Origin: Plicaturopsis crispa FD-325 SS-3
Lineage: Eukaryota > Basidiomycota > Agaricomycetes > Amylocorticiales > Amylocorticiaceae
Length of the DNA stretch: 64,000 nucleotides
Direction: 5' to 3'
Assembly: GCA_000827205.1 (NCBI GenBank)
Contig: KN832559.1
Span: 1,362,917 to 1,426,916, forward strand
The number at the start of each line of letters is the position of its first letter. Positions within the stretch are counted from its first letter, which is position 1. The position numbers and the translations under genes were made by a program. Shown here in pieces: positions 33,993 to 44,687 of this stretch. Under the pieces are notes generated by a model. The model was not told the DNA's origin. It saw only the letters and a program-made list of their open reading frames with translations, and searched no databases.

Positions 33993-34501
33993 CTATACAA
34001 CACCAGTCGCTGCAGGAAGCACTGCATCCTCATCTCGTCCTATGAGACGTAATACGTTAACCATCACGAAGACTGGGATCCGATGTTCTCCACTCACCCT
34101 CATGGAACTTCTGCAAAAACGTTCGCTGAGGCCTGTTGGGATTCTGCAGTAATATCCCCATGACATGGTCGGGCTGCTTCCAGCAATTCAGCGTCTCTTG
34201 GTACTCCTGCCTGCCCTTCAACAGCAAGACATCGATAGCGCGCGGGTTGGATACATATCGGTTCTTCTCAAACTTTTGGCGAATGGCGTGGCGCACGTAG
34301 CCTGGCGACACGTTCAGTGCGTAGAGTTCGACGACCTCGGGAGCCTATGGAAGTTGTGAGATCCAATCACAGAGGCGGTAATTCCAAACGCACCGAGCGA
34401 TACCAGTCGCGGTAGAGTTGAAGGACGCGTCTGCGAGCCTCTGCAGGGCTGCTCGACGTCCGCGTTGGCTGGGCGAGGCGCGCAGGTATAGTAAAGCTCA
34501 T
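33993..34501 (-). CDS. NADH:ubiquinone oxidoreductase LYR subunit (NDUFA6/B14-like)
   Basis: A minus-strand gene with three exons; start at 34501 (MSFTIPARLAQPTR) and stop at 33993-33995. The LYR motif is in RRRVLQLYRDWYRS. A spliced joint leads to APEVVELYALNVSPGYVRHA, then RQKFEKNRYVSNPRAIDVLL, KGRQEYQETLNCWKQPDHVM and FLQKFHEG. The last intron joins to RDEDAVLPAATGVV. The length of about 130 residues suits the family. Known of the family: NDUFA6 sits on the matrix arm of respiratory complex I and binds acyl-carrier protein through the LYR fold. The reading frame through the C-terminal intron was chosen because it avoids an early stop in the unspliced frame and restores the usual length. 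Confidence 0.88.
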
Positions 34502-34691
34502 GGTTGCGTTGTCGGTGAAATGGCTGTCGGAATTATTGGTCGGGCCCGGGAGGACTGGAGACAAATTTGAAGCTCCGCCCACTCAGCCCGATATGGTAAT
34601 GGAGGATTGGAGTGACTCTAAGCTTGCTTCCGATCCGCCACAACCTCTCGCACTTGTATCTTCTTCATTTCTCCTTCAATCTATCGCGATC
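34502..34691. promoter_or_regulatory. Short bidirectional promoter of complex I LYR subunit and PDAP1-like gene
   Basis: Only 190 bases lie between the divergent start codons. A pyrimidine-rich run (cttcttcatttctccttc) precedes the plus-strand start. Shared promoter use is inferred. Confidence 0.5.
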
Positions 34692-35646
34692 ATGGTCAGA
34701 GGAACAGGTGCGTGTGCTGATCAAATGTCAGGAAACAGCCCTGATCTCTTCTTCCAGGCAAATTCAAACAGAAGCGCGGAGGAGGGCGTAACTTCAGGTG
34801 TGGCCACAATGAAATCTGGCTCTGCTGTCCGATCGTGCCAATAAAATGCCTCTTATATAGCAGGAACATGGTACTTGATGAGAATGGTACAGCAGTATCG
34901 ACAGACAAGCCACGGTGTGTCTCGATCACTCCAGCGTTGCTCGTCTCGTGAGATCTAATCCGATTGATCATTAGAGTCCCGCGTGGCCAGCGAGGCGAGG
35001 AAGACAGCTCCGACGAAGATTCCGACGAGGAGGAAGAGTCAAGTGAGGAAGAGTCGGAAGAGGAAGAAGCGCCTGCTGGAAGCAATGGCGTTCAGGAGGT
35101 CGAAATGTCGCGTGCGGAACGGCGCGATCTGAAGAAGAAGCAGGCAGCGGAGAGACAGAAACTCGAAGAGGAGGACCCTGACCTCATCAATCCCAATCAC
35201 GTCGAGAAGAAGCTGAACATATCGGATTTGGGTGCCCCTCGCGAGCTGTCCCGTCGGGAAAAGTACGATATCGCCTACAGCTAGTATCTTTTTTGAGGCA
35301 GGCTGACAAATAGTTCGCAGGGAGCAGAAAGACAAACAAGACGCCAAGGATCGTTACTGGAAGGTCTGCTTTACTTTTCACCGTTAGATTTCTCATCGCT
35401 GAACGCCTTGACCTTTTAGCTCCACCTCGCTGGGAAGACTGACGAGGCGAAGTCTGACCTCTCACGTCTGGCCAAGATTCGAGCCGAGCGGGAAGCCGCA
35501 CAGGCAAAGAGGAAAGCTGAAGCTGAAGGTAGGCTCCTCTACAGATTTTCGTCGCCATCCACGTTAATTATTTCTTATCTTTCCCAGCCAAGACCGCCGA
35601 AATCGACGCGAAGAAGAAGGCGCAGCAGAGCGGGAAACGAGTGTAA
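34692..35646 (+). CDS. PDAP1-like heat- and acid-stable phosphoprotein (casein kinase substrate)
   Basis: A five- or six-exon gene. It begins MVRGTGKFKQKRGGGRNF (exons split by a short intron after MVRGTG), matching the family start. An acidic serine-rich block follows (GEEDSSDEDSDEEEESSEEE), ideal for casein kinase 2. Next are NGVQEVEMSRAERRDLKKKQ, EEEDPDLINPNHVEKKLN and LSRREKYDIAYS or its spliced equivalent, then DAKDRYWKLHLAGKTDEAKS and DLSRLAKIRAEREAAQAKRK. It ends SGKRV, stop at 35644-35646. Known of the family: PDAP1/PAP28-type proteins are small, disordered, abundant phosphoproteins linked to mRNA translation and RNA binding in animals; the fungal role is little known. Confidence 0.87.
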
Positions 35647-36227
35647 TTGGCGTGTTGTTTTGGACTTGTTGTTGTATAAGAAATCGGGTGCTCTCCAATG
35701 TAACAACAGTTGTTTTGTTGGCTGCAGTCTGTGCATCTACAGCCCTCCTACTCTCCTCCTGCTGTGTGCTGTACTGCCCGAGTGACTTGGCGTCCTGACT
35801 AGCAGTGCAACCAGAGAACTCAAAATTCGAATACTTGTCGTTGCCTAAATAAGGAAGATGACTTTCCCACAACAACGATTTGGGCTCCGGGATTGTGATG
35901 CTCTCTTCGGCGCTCACGACCCCGCAGGCTCGAGCACAAGTTGCCTGGCACTTGGGAGCAGACGATCAAAAGCGGACAGCAGCATGAAGATGCCGCCCAC
36001 AAAACATCATGGTGACTGGGTTTTGCTGATAGCGGAAGCGGTGAGGGTAGCGGGCACAGACTTGAAAACATGGCCACCGGGAACCGCCGGCGTCAAGCCA
36101 CCCGCCCGCAGGCCTTACTTTCAAACGGCAACTCTCAAAACGGCAGCGCACCAGAACGTTCCTTGCTCTTGGACCACCACCATCTACCGCCACATCTAAA
36201 TCTTCCTACTCCTGCCTTTTTTCTCCC
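35647..36227. other. Intergenic gap, PDAP1-like to weak multi-exon gene
   Basis: About 580 bases with short ORFs on both strands and no family features. No RNA gene or repeat noted. Confidence 0.4.
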
Positions 36228-37289
36228 ATGGAGAACACACTCCCCCAAGTCGTCGATTTACAGACCTCCTCCATGGACATCGCCTATGCGCTGTCCTATC
36301 TGACTGAAAAATTCATTAATGCCGCGGACCAGCTTATCCTGGCTTGCGCAGCGCTATCAAACAGCGAATTTCATCACCATAGCAAAAAGGTCGGGTTTTT
36401 CGAACACTGAGTCAGCGCTTCTGTGTCTAACGTGGCATTGCATTAGATTGTAGCTCTGATAGAGGTGAAGCGCTCAATATCCTTGGTTTCCTTCTGTGGA
36501 TGACTTGAACTGACTGCTCACTGTTCGACAAAGATTTCTTCCCGTACACTCATTCATGAAGGAATTTTACCGTACACATTTGCTTCCTGTCCCGCCTTGC
36601 TGCTGCCGTTCAAGGCTGCCCATCTGGCCCTCTTGGAGATGCTTAGGTATCACAGACATAAAGTTTCTGTCGATTTATATGGTAATTTTATCCGTGTTCT
36701 ACTTTTGCATTGTTCTGATTGCTTGCTCAATAGGTCGGACACGTCGTTTGCTCGTCCCTCTATCAAGTCAATTTATCATTCGAAAGAAAGGCGACGCGAC
36801 GCCTCTGGATATCATGAACAGACCGCCTCCAGCACATCACAGGAGTCTCAGTCCACGGGGAGAACAATCTCCCAGATACCCACGGTTGAATGTAGATTTC
36901 ACCGCCAACCATTCGCCAGGGCGGACCTCGTCACTCATGCCGCGTATGTCTGGCTCACTCTACTCGGTTATCTCACCGCTGACCTTGTAATAGCGCCCCC
37001 TTCGAATCCTGTGAGGTGCCAGCGCAGCGACGATCCACGGGTCCGGCGCTCGCTCTATCGCCGCAAACCGGTGTCCTTGCTCGTTGCACGGGTCTCGCGC
37101 TCGCGTTCACGGTCTCCGCGAACGTTTCAAAACCCCAAACAGGCGCAGGAGAACATTGCCCCCAGTGCGTTCATCCAGCGGCCCATGCGCCGTCACTTTG
37201 GGATTTTTTGCGGTGCCAAAAAATCTGTGGTGCGGCAAGAACAGCGGGAAAGTCGGTCAAGGACGTCGAGGCCTGTGCCCAAGGAATAG
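36228..37289 (+). CDS. Possible five-exon gene of unknown function, with an 18-nt exon
   Basis: Splice signals allow an open path through 36228-36389, 36447-36464, 36534-36681, 36734-36943 and 36994-37289, about 277 residues. The first exon is helix-like (MDIAYALSYLTEKFINAADQ). The second intron ends the micro-exon IVALIE. The third exon reads SSRTLIHEGILPYTFASCPA and LLPFKAAHLALLEMLRYHRH. The rest is Pro/Ser/Arg-rich (NRPPPAHHRSLSPRGEQSPR; VSRSRSRSPRTFQNP). The introns have recognisable CTAAC or CTGAC branch motifs and phases that agree. Without the second splice the first two exons would end as a 73-residue protein. No family is recognised. Other frames over the last exon are also open, so the C-terminal half is uncertain. 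Confidence 0.38.
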
Positions 37290-37508
37290 TTTGCTCTCTT
37301 TTAGTCGTCGAGTTGTATCCTTTCGTTCTGTTGTATTACCCTGCACCCATTGTATATTGGCAGACATATCATACCCACACTATTGTTCATACCTAAATTC
37401 ACATCACGGGATTGGGGTCTCTTATCGTTCCGCACGACTTGGTGTGACACCGAGTCGATTTTCAAGTGAACAAAACCTCACGTAATTACATTTCTATCAA
37501 GTCAGTCC

Positions 37509-38149
37509 CTAGTCTGCGAACATCCCTCCCTCTTCCGCCGGCTCATATTGAAATTCTGCCCCGCGACTCGCCATGGTTTCCCCAGCCCGGACACGGTCTA
37601 AATCCTGCCGCCAGCTTTTGAACTTCTCCAACAAAGCTGCCTCCTCACTGGACTCTCCCATTGCATTGGTTTCGTTCTCGATCGCCGATATCACCTCACT
37701 GAGCGAGTGGTCGAGTTTCTCGAGGACACTTGCAAAGAGGAAGGGATTCCCAATCGCTGAGTGGGGGGTAGGCACTGACCCGGTTCCGGGTACAGAATTT
37801 GCAGGTGCGGCTGCGTTCCAATCCCGGTGTGAGTGACACACGCAGGTGCTGACAAACAGATAGAAACGTACCAGCGGGATCCGATTTCGGGTACACCTAC
37901 GATATTGTCGGTCGGCAAGTCATACAAAATTCGCGATGTCATAGAGGGTAAGCTCACCTGCCCTGGATTCTCTCTGGATGGTGAAGGAGGCAGCGCCTTG
38001 TCAATCCGTCCCGGAAACTTCGCGTCCGCTGTACATATCAAATTGATGTCAGCGATATGCCGTTGTACAACCTTTGCCGGACTTTCGAACTCTGACTGCA
38101 CTCTATGAAGTACCCATAGGCAGCGCGACTCACCTTCTCCTAGCGACAT
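37509..38149 (-). CDS. Small acidic helical protein of unknown function
   Basis: Four exons on the minus strand join in frame. A tiny first exon encodes MSLGE (38149-38134), then comes ADAKFPGRIDKALPPSPSRE, a 25-nt exon (VYPKSDPA), and a long last exon: NSVPGTGSVPTPHSAIGNPF, FLFASVLEKLDHSLSEVISA, SSEEAALLEKFKSWRQDLDR and an acidic end (EPAEEGGMFAD, stop 37509-37511). The total is about 130 residues. The helical middle could form a coiled coil or bundle with partner proteins. I do not recognise a family; small subunit of a larger complex is a reasonable guess but only that. The unspliced frames contain lengthy ORFs that would mislead a naive caller. Confidence 0.6.
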
Positions 38150-39014
38150 TGTCCAGCAGGTGATATAGAAGTCTAAGTCGGTGATATTTCAGGGGTGTCC
38201 TGGTGATTACAAGAGAACAAGTACACCAGTACGAAGAGGAAAGAAACCCGGAAACTTGGGGGTGTTATTGGAGGACGCTAGTGTGACGCACAATGTTTGC
38301 TTGTGCTTATGCCGCATGGCACAATGTCCGAGGCTCCGAGCTTTCCAATGCACAGGAGGAGGAGGAGGCATGTACTGAGATATTTGCGGTTCAAAAATCA
38401 GCATTCGATGACTGGACGATTGGCGCGGGTGATACTCTGTAATGAGAAGGCATCTGACATTTTTCTGTGGACGGCTTAATGAGCAGAGAAGGAGTAGGTA
38501 CTCACCGCGCATCGGCACCATGAGATCCAGCACTCGTGAGTAGCGCATGGGTGGCTCGGGAGCTTCACCTAGACACTAAGTCCTCCTGCAAGGCCTGCCA
38601 GTGGCGACGCGACCTGTTGTACGTGCTGCCCGTTTTATTGCTACTGGGCTCGGTGACGTTGTTCAATTTCGTGGCGGTTATATACGAAGAGCGCACAATT
38701 CAAGAAGACAGCGTGCTATTTGGAGTCTACACGCGCGTATGATAAACGCAGTAGTGCTATCTGGAGCTGACGGTTGAAGAGAAAGAGCACTGAATGAAAT
38801 CGCCGCCGGCGGTTGAGAAAGACAATGAACTTGACTGCTATAAGTTCCGAGTGCCGATTAGGATCGGTTCGAACTCCGGCCGACTTTTTGACCGCGATTG
38901 AGCCGAGTCACGCAAACGACGTCCTCGATAGATTCTCGACATAGATCAACGCTACAAGTCTCTCCGTTCTCTGCTTCATATACAGATCCATAAAGCTATC
39001 GCCAATACTTGAAT
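38150..39014. other. Region between the small acidic protein gene and eIF2 gamma
   Basis: About 860 bases. A minus-strand path (38207-38548) starting MRYSRVLDLMVPMR can be spliced to EYHPRQSSSHRMLIFEPQIS, and a plus-strand 68-codon ORF (38536-38742) has one hydrophobic segment (LLYVLPVLLLLGSVTLFNFV). Neither has a recognised family and they overlap at their starts. The last part should contain the eIF2 gamma promoter. Confidence 0.35.
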
Positions 39015-40765
39015 ATGGCGGTCGACGAGGTCCAAAATCTGCACGAAGATTCTGATTCAGAGGCCGAGGAAGAGGATGATCTCGTAGAGGCGATACCGAA
39101 AGTCGAAATCGATCCTTCGACATTGACTCCTCTATCTCCCGAAGTCATCTCTAAACAAGTGAGCATCTTTTTTGCTATCGTATCAGAGGAATTCTGAATA
39201 ATCTGGACAGGCTACTATCAACTTGGGTACGTGTGCAGTTAGGCGTCTAAACGGTCTGGTCTAACAGTTTCGCTCGCAGGTACGATTGGCCATGTCGCTC
39301 ACGGAAAATCTACGGTCGTGAAAGCGATATCGGGTGTCATGACCGTCCGGTTTAAGAATGAGCTTGTCCGGAACATCACGATTAAATTGGGATACGCAAA
39401 TGCAAAAGTACGCCGTACTCTTTGTAATCCTGCGATTCCCCATTGATTCTCGATAGATATACAAATGTGAAAACGACGCGTGCCCACGGCCTGGATGCTA
39501 CCGCTCGTATCGTTCTGACAAAGAAGACAATCCACCATGTGAACGGCCGGGTTGTGGCCACAAAATGAAGCTCGTTCGACACGTCTCGTTTGTCGACTGT
39601 CCTGGACACGACATTCTCATGGCTACTATGTTGAACGGTGCCGCCGTCATGGACGCTGCATTGTTACTCATTGCTGGTAATGAAACCTGCCCTCAACCGC
39701 AAACATCGGAGCACTTGGCCGCTGTCGAGATCATGAAGCTCGAGAACATCATCATTCTACAAAACAAGGTAGACTTGATCAAAGAGTCGCAGGCTTTGGA
39801 GCACCAAAAGAGCATCTCTGCCTTCGTCAAAGGTGCGTTCTTGTAATCCAATAGCATTCTACATGACGAATTCATTAATTTTCGTTGCAGGCACTGTTGC
39901 GGAATCTTCGCCCATTGTCCCCATATCCGCTCAACTGAAATACAACATTGACGCCGTCAATGAATACATCGTCAAACGTATACCCATCCCTGTTCGCGAT
40001 TTCACCTCCGACCCACGCCTCATCGTCATTCGTTCGTTCGACGTTAACAAACCAGGAGCCGAGGTCGACGAGTTGAAGGGCGGAGTTGCTGGTGGATCTA
40101 TCCTAACAGGTGTTCTTAGGATAGGTCAGGAGGTCGAGATTCGGCCAGGTATCGTCACAAAGGATAGTGCTGGGCGGAATAGGTGCAAACCTATCTTCAG
40201 TCGCATTGTATCTTTGCATGCCGAGAACAACCTCTTGAACTTCGCTGTTCCGGGTGGTTTGATCGGTGTAGGGACGAGGATAGATCCTACACTGTGCAGA
40301 GCCGACCGACTCGTTGGACAGGTTCTCGGTGCTGTTGGCAAGTTGCCAAAAATCTACACCGGTACGCGCCTTTGCCTTGCATTCCTTACACTGGCTCACT
40401 TTTGACTTTCTAGAACTCGAGATCAGTCTGTTCTTGCTTCGTCGTCTACTAGGAGTGAAGACCGAGGACAAGAAGCAGACGAAAGTATCCAAGCTCGTGA
40501 AGAACGAGCTCCTCCTCATCAACATTGGCTCGACGTCCACGGGCGGCCGAGTACTTAGCGTCAAGGCGGATTTGGCGAAAATTCAACTCACATCCCCTGC
40601 ATGTACCGAGGTCGGAGAGAAGGTGGCGCTGTCGCGTCGTATTGAAAAGCATTGGCGGCTTGTTGGTGCGGACTGTTCACCTTGCGTACTGCGTTGGCGA
40701 TTCTAACCTTTTTCTCCCTAGGATGGGGCAGTGTACAGCGTGGCACGGTGTTGGAAGTGGATTAG
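39015..40765 (+). CDS. GCD11: Translation initiation factor eIF2, gamma subunit (GTPase)
   Basis: A multi-exon gene of about 470 residues, ATG at 39015 and TAG at 40763-40765. An acidic N terminus ([13 protein letters not shown]) leads to [20 protein letters not shown] with the P-loop, then [20 protein letters not shown] (switch I). A zinc-knuckle stretch follows ([14 protein letters not shown] and [10 protein letters not shown]), then [20 protein letters not shown] (G3), NKVDLIKE (G4) and [13 protein letters not shown] (G5). Domain II carries [20 protein letters not shown] and [16 protein letters not shown]; domain III carries [20 protein letters not shown]. The last exon gives [13 protein letters not shown]. 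Known of the family: the GTP-bound eIF2 trimer brings initiator Met-tRNA to the 40S ribosome. All G motifs are intact. Confidence 0.95.
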
Positions 40766-40936
40766 TGGGTCACTGTACGCATTCTGCAGCATGTATCGAT
40801 TCAATTTCCTAAGACTGGAGTATCCAATTGTATTGATCAGACTGTATGTGCACATGTACCGTAATTCACATCTGATATTCGATCTCTTGTCGAAACATCT
40901 CTTGCTGCGATGTCACCTTCCGCCAAGTCCAACAAT
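40766..40936. terminator. Convergent 3' ends of eIF2 gamma and PPR gene
   Basis: Only 171 bases separate two convergent stop codons. It must carry both polyadenylation regions; the 3' UTRs probably overlap. Confidence 0.35.
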
Positions 40937-43546
40937 CTACCCGTTGACATCCATGGGTCTCCGCATTTTCTTGACCTGCCGCAACCAATGGCCTATATGA
41001 TGGTCTTTCGGCACCCTATCATCGCCCACCCAATCCCTAATCCACTGAACCAATTTCTCATACTCGCTACTCGCGCGTCCGCCTGCCCAACTCTCGATCA
41101 GCGGTGCCTGCAAGCTGACCTCGCCCCAAAACACTAACGCCATTGCCAGCGTGGACTGCGCAGGAGACACACCCAAGGCCCGCATCCACGCGAGTGCGAG
41201 CGGGATCTCAGCGGCCTGGCTATGCAGGCCCAACAATGAGATGTACGAGAAGAACGTCTGGTCATTCAACACGATTTCCGGATAGATACCCTCGGCGCCG
41301 GCATACAAGGGCGACGGCGGCACGAGCACAACCGTGTTCTTGTACACGCCGGAAGACCACGCGGAGGAAATTCCTTGCGCAATCTCCGACATGGGAGAGT
41401 CGGTGGGAGAGTCGCGTGATTTGCGCACGGCATTCGCAGGCGATGCTATCCGCCTCATGTCGGGACGGTTTCCCAGCAGAACTTGCTGAAAAACCTTACG
41501 GGCACCTCTCCACGCGGGCGCGTTTCTCCACATCCCGGACCTGTACGGTACTGGTCCGCCGTCCATGTCTCCCAGCGCTACTGTGATAGAGTCAACTATT
41601 TGATCTCTATCCGAGAGCTCGGGTTGGTCGTGGCGGAAAGGGTTGTGAGATACAAACTCTGCCCAAAGCCCGCGTAAGGTATTGTCAAGTTTCGAGGCAA
41701 CATTAGCTGACTTGAGCAAGATGTCAAGCGTAACTGCATTAGGCCTGACATCGTAGAGCGTCTCCATGTGGTCCCAGAGCTTGAATACGATATCGGGTCG
41801 GCGTATTCGCAACAGCGACACCATGAATTCGTTGAGCATCATGGTGTCAGGTGCGACGGGACGGTTGTTGGATCTCCGCCTGGCGATATCGACGGTTTCG
41901 CCAGGTTTTATAGCAAGTAGCTCCAACAGTATGAACGCCAGGTGCGGCTTCCCAATACGAGTAAGAACTTGCAAGCCAACCGTCAGCCCTTTATCATCGA
42001 GTGGTAGCCCATCCTCGCGAAGCTGCCGCCATATCGTCTCCGCGCCTTCCAGATCTTTACGGTAGATTAGGCCGCGTAGCACGACGGTATATGTGGCAAC
42101 GGTTGGCCGGAACGTCCGCGTTGTGTTCCGTACTTGTTGCAACAGCCGTATCAGCTGACGGGACGAGGTCCTTTTATCGCGAGCGGCGGCAGCGAGGGTA
42201 GTAGTCCAGTCGTAGATGTTCAGCTGCTTACCCCTTGGCTTGGCAATATTGAACCGACGCCTCACGGGGGATTTCTTTGTGCGCGCAATAGACGCCCTGC
42301 GACTGGACAACGGCGACTCGGGATGTGCATGCGGGTGTGCTTGCTCCGTGCGAAGAAGACGGCCAAGATAGTCGAATGCTGACGCTCGATCCCCTTTGAA
42401 TGCACCGAGGAAGTGAGTATGGGCAGTGTGGACCGACGAGGCCGCAGATGGCCCACTTGCTACAGTAGACGCGCCATCAGATACATCTTCCTGCACTTGC
42501 GCTCGCACGGCTCCAAGATATCTTCCAGCGTCGTGAATGGCACCGTCCTTTGCAAACACCCGAAGATAGGCCTCCAGATGGGATGCTTTTGGAGCGTATC
42601 CCTCGTACAGCATTTGCGCGCGAAGATGCTTCGTCAATTGCATGGTCACGAAGCGATCCGCTAAAAGGATCTCGTACGTGGATGCTCGAAGGTGGATTTG
42701 GCGCGACCTCATGGCTTCTAGTAGAGGCACTACAAGGTCTGCAGCCTCTTTGGATTGAGTAAATCGGCCGATGGCAACGAGGATGAGGTTGAAATAGAGG
42801 ACAGGCTCTGGAAGAGGGATGCAGAGGAACGTGCGTATGATGTCGGGCAAAGGCTGCATGGCTCGAAATATGGAGAGGACGAGGGTTGTGAAGACGAGTA
42901 TCGAGGGTTGGAGATGTGAAGGTGCCGACGGAAAGTGCGAGTACACGAGGGCTGGTAGAGCATGAGCCGCCTGACTAGAAGTGCGCACTTTGTGCGTAAT
43001 GATGTACAGAACCAACCATGTCGGAGGTTGGCGTCCTTCCAAGAGAGATACCTGGTCAGATAGGCTGGACCCAGTGTCCCATGACGGGATGGGAAACCCC
43101 ATATCAATGAGGACCAAAAGTGCGTAGTCAATATCCCTTGCCGTCATAACGGGTATCCATTTCTGGTACTCTTCGAGAGAGATGTCGGTCTCCGACAGAA
43201 CATTGCGATCTCTCCACACCTTGAAATACGGATCGGTCCGTTTATATCGATAGCCCATTTTCCTCTGAGCTGTGAATTGCCAGTGGTGTTTGAGCCGCCA
43301 TTGTAGAGCCCATAGCGGATCGTCCGTATGTCTGATCAACTCTCTCTGGAACAGATACACGCTCCTGGCAAGCTGCCGTGATGTACGCTTGTGTGCGCTC
43401 TCCACTGGCGCGTGAGGTACGTCGACAGTTGTCGAATAGCGTAGTTTCTTCGAACCGGCGAAGATACGAAGAGCAGGTCGCAGCATGCGTCCACCGCATC
43501 TATGACAGAGTTTCTGGTCAATAAATGGAGATAAGAATTTGAGCAT
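40937..43546 (-). CDS. Mitochondrial pentatricopeptide-repeat-type protein
   Basis: An intronless frame of 869 residues. The start may be 43546 or the second Met at 43486, which begins MLRPALRIFAGSKKLRYST, a typical basic, Ser-containing mitochondrial presequence. The body is helical with degenerate PPR units, for example YTVVLRGLIYRKDLEGAETI followed by WRQLREDGLPLDDKGLTV, LNEFMVSLLRIRRPDIVFKL and LWDHMETLYDVRPNAVTLDI. The C-terminal part (YAGAEGIYPEIVLNDQTFFS; AWMRALGVSPAQSTLAMALV) continues the helical pattern. Known of the family: fungal PPR proteins act on mitochondrial RNAs in processing, stability or translation. The specific target cannot be read off. It starts 238 bases from the divergent SR-protein gene. 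Confidence 0.8.
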   Translation of the reverse strand: MLKFLSPFIDQKLCHRCGGRMLRPALRIFAGSKKLRYSTTVDVPHAPVESAHKRTSRQLARSVYLFQRELIRHTDDPLWALQWRLKHHWQFTAQRKMGYRYKRTDPYFKVWRDRNVLSETDISLEEYQKWIPVMTARDIDYALLVLIDMGFPIPSWDTGSSLSDQVSLLEGRQPPTWLVLYIITHKVRTSSQAAHALPALVYSHFPSAPSHLQPSILVFTTLVLSIFRAMQPLPDIIRTFLCIPLPEPVLYFNLILVAIGRFTQSKEAADLVVPLLEAMRSRQIHLRASTYEILLADRFVTMQLTKHLRAQMLYEGYAPKASHLEAYLRVFAKDGAIHDAGRYLGAVRAQVQEDVSDGASTVASGPSAASSVHTAHTHFLGAFKGDRASAFDYLGRLLRTEQAHPHAHPESPLSSRRASIARTKKSPVRRRFNIAKPRGKQLNIYDWTTTLAAAARDKRTSSRQLIRLLQQVRNTTRTFRPTVATYTVVLRGLIYRKDLEGAETIWRQLREDGLPLDDKGLTVGLQVLTRIGKPHLAFILLELLAIKPGETVDIARRRSNNRPVAPDTMMLNEFMVSLLRIRRPDIVFKLWDHMETLYDVRPNAVTLDILLKSANVASKLDNTLRGLWAEFVSHNPFRHDQPELSDRDQIVDSITVALGDMDGGPVPYRSGMWRNAPAWRGARKVFQQVLLGNRPDMRRIASPANAVRKSRDSPTDSPMSEIAQGISSAWSSGVYKNTVVLVPPSPLYAGAEGIYPEIVLNDQTFFSYISLLGLHSQAAEIPLALAWMRALGVSPAQSTLAMALVFWGEVSLQAPLIESWAGGRASSEYEKLVQWIRDWVGDDRVPKDHHIGHWLRQVKKMRRPMDVNG

Positions 43547-43784
43547 TGTTCACGCACCTGTCTAGCTGCAAAATGTTCCAAGCCAACCGCAGTACCCCAA
43601 TGCACTTTCAGGTAAATGCTCTCGCGGTTTGCTCGCGGTCGTTGTGGCAAATCTGTCGTGGACGCGACCTTGCCGCCACAATGTAAACAAAGAGCAACAA
43701 GATTAAAGCACCGCTTGCCGACCAAATCAGCCCTTCACAACTTTCTTTCAACTTTCTTCCACCTTCCTCGTCTGTGTCCGCAAA
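43547..43784. promoter_or_regulatory. Bidirectional promoter of PPR protein and SR protein
   Basis: A 238-base gap between divergent starts. A long CT-rich run (43736-43772) lies just upstream of the SR-protein start, as in strongly expressed fungal genes. Confidence 0.5.
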
Positions 43785-44687
43785 ATGCCTCGTATCTTGT
43801 TTGTTAGCGGGTTTCATCCTGCTACTCGCGCTCGCGATCTTGCCTACGAGTTTGAAAGGTGCGGAATCTTGTTTCGCTGTCGTGAATTCTTTTGACGACT
43901 GCCTTGCAGATTTGGTCCCCTAGTTCGATGCGATGTTCCAGCCCCTCGCAACCCGCACGCAAGCTCGAATCCGTGAGTCATCGGTCTTCTGCTTGGTACA
44001 TCCTCTTGTCGCAGTCGAATTGGCTCGAGTGGTCCGGCGAACGACGACATGCGAACGCGATCCACACCACACCTTCGCTCGCGAGTACGTCCGTGAACAC
44101 GTCCTCGATAGCGCTCCCCGCGATCATTCAATCTATCGAATTCCGTACGAGACCTCGATCGCTCAACGAACCTCCCTCGAATGCCATCCTGCAGTTACGC
44201 TTTTGTGGAGTTCCGCAGTCAACGCGATGCTGAGGACGCCTATTACGATATGTAAGTCTCTATCTCGCTTTTGTTTACCTCCGTTTCACAATTGTTGCAG
44301 GCATGGGCGAATGTTTGAAGGATCCCGCTTGAGTATTCAGGTTAGTGAAGCAACGCCCGTCCTGACACCGCTTGTTTGCTAATATCACTTGCACAGTGGG
44401 CCAAGAACCCTCCTTCATCGGTTTGGCGTTACGACAGGCGTGCACCTCCGAGAGCCACCAGGGACCGCGAGCGTTCTCGCAGCCCCCGCCGCCGCGTTGA
44501 AAGAGATGACCGCGACAAGGATCGGGACGTAGACGACAGGGAAAGGAGGAGGCGCAGCAGGAGCCCAGAGAGGAGGAGGAGCGCATCTCCCGAGAGGAGG
44601 CGCGATGACAGAGCGAGAACTCCCCCTCCGCTGGATGACATTAAAAAGGACGATGACAGGGCTGTCACACCGCCGTATGATCATTGA
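43785..44687 (+). CDS. SR-type splicing factor with one RRM
   Basis: Four or five exons. The RRM starts at once: MPRILFVSGFHPATRARDLA (RNP2 = ILFVSGF), YEFERFGPLVRCDVPAPRNP, then across an intron of about 220 bases YAFVEFRSQRDAEDAYYDM (RNP1 = YAFVEF) and GRMFEGSRLSIQWAKNPPSS. The tail is an RS/RE/RD domain (RSRSPRRRVERDDRDKDRD; RRRSRSPERRRSASPERRR) ending TPPYDH at the TGA 44685-44687. Total about 165-170 residues. Known of the family: SR proteins bind exonic enhancers and promote spliceosome assembly, controlled by SRPK phosphorylation of the RS tail. The largest intron, 43976-44192 or so, is long for this genome and could be a site of alternative splicing. Confidence 0.87.
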
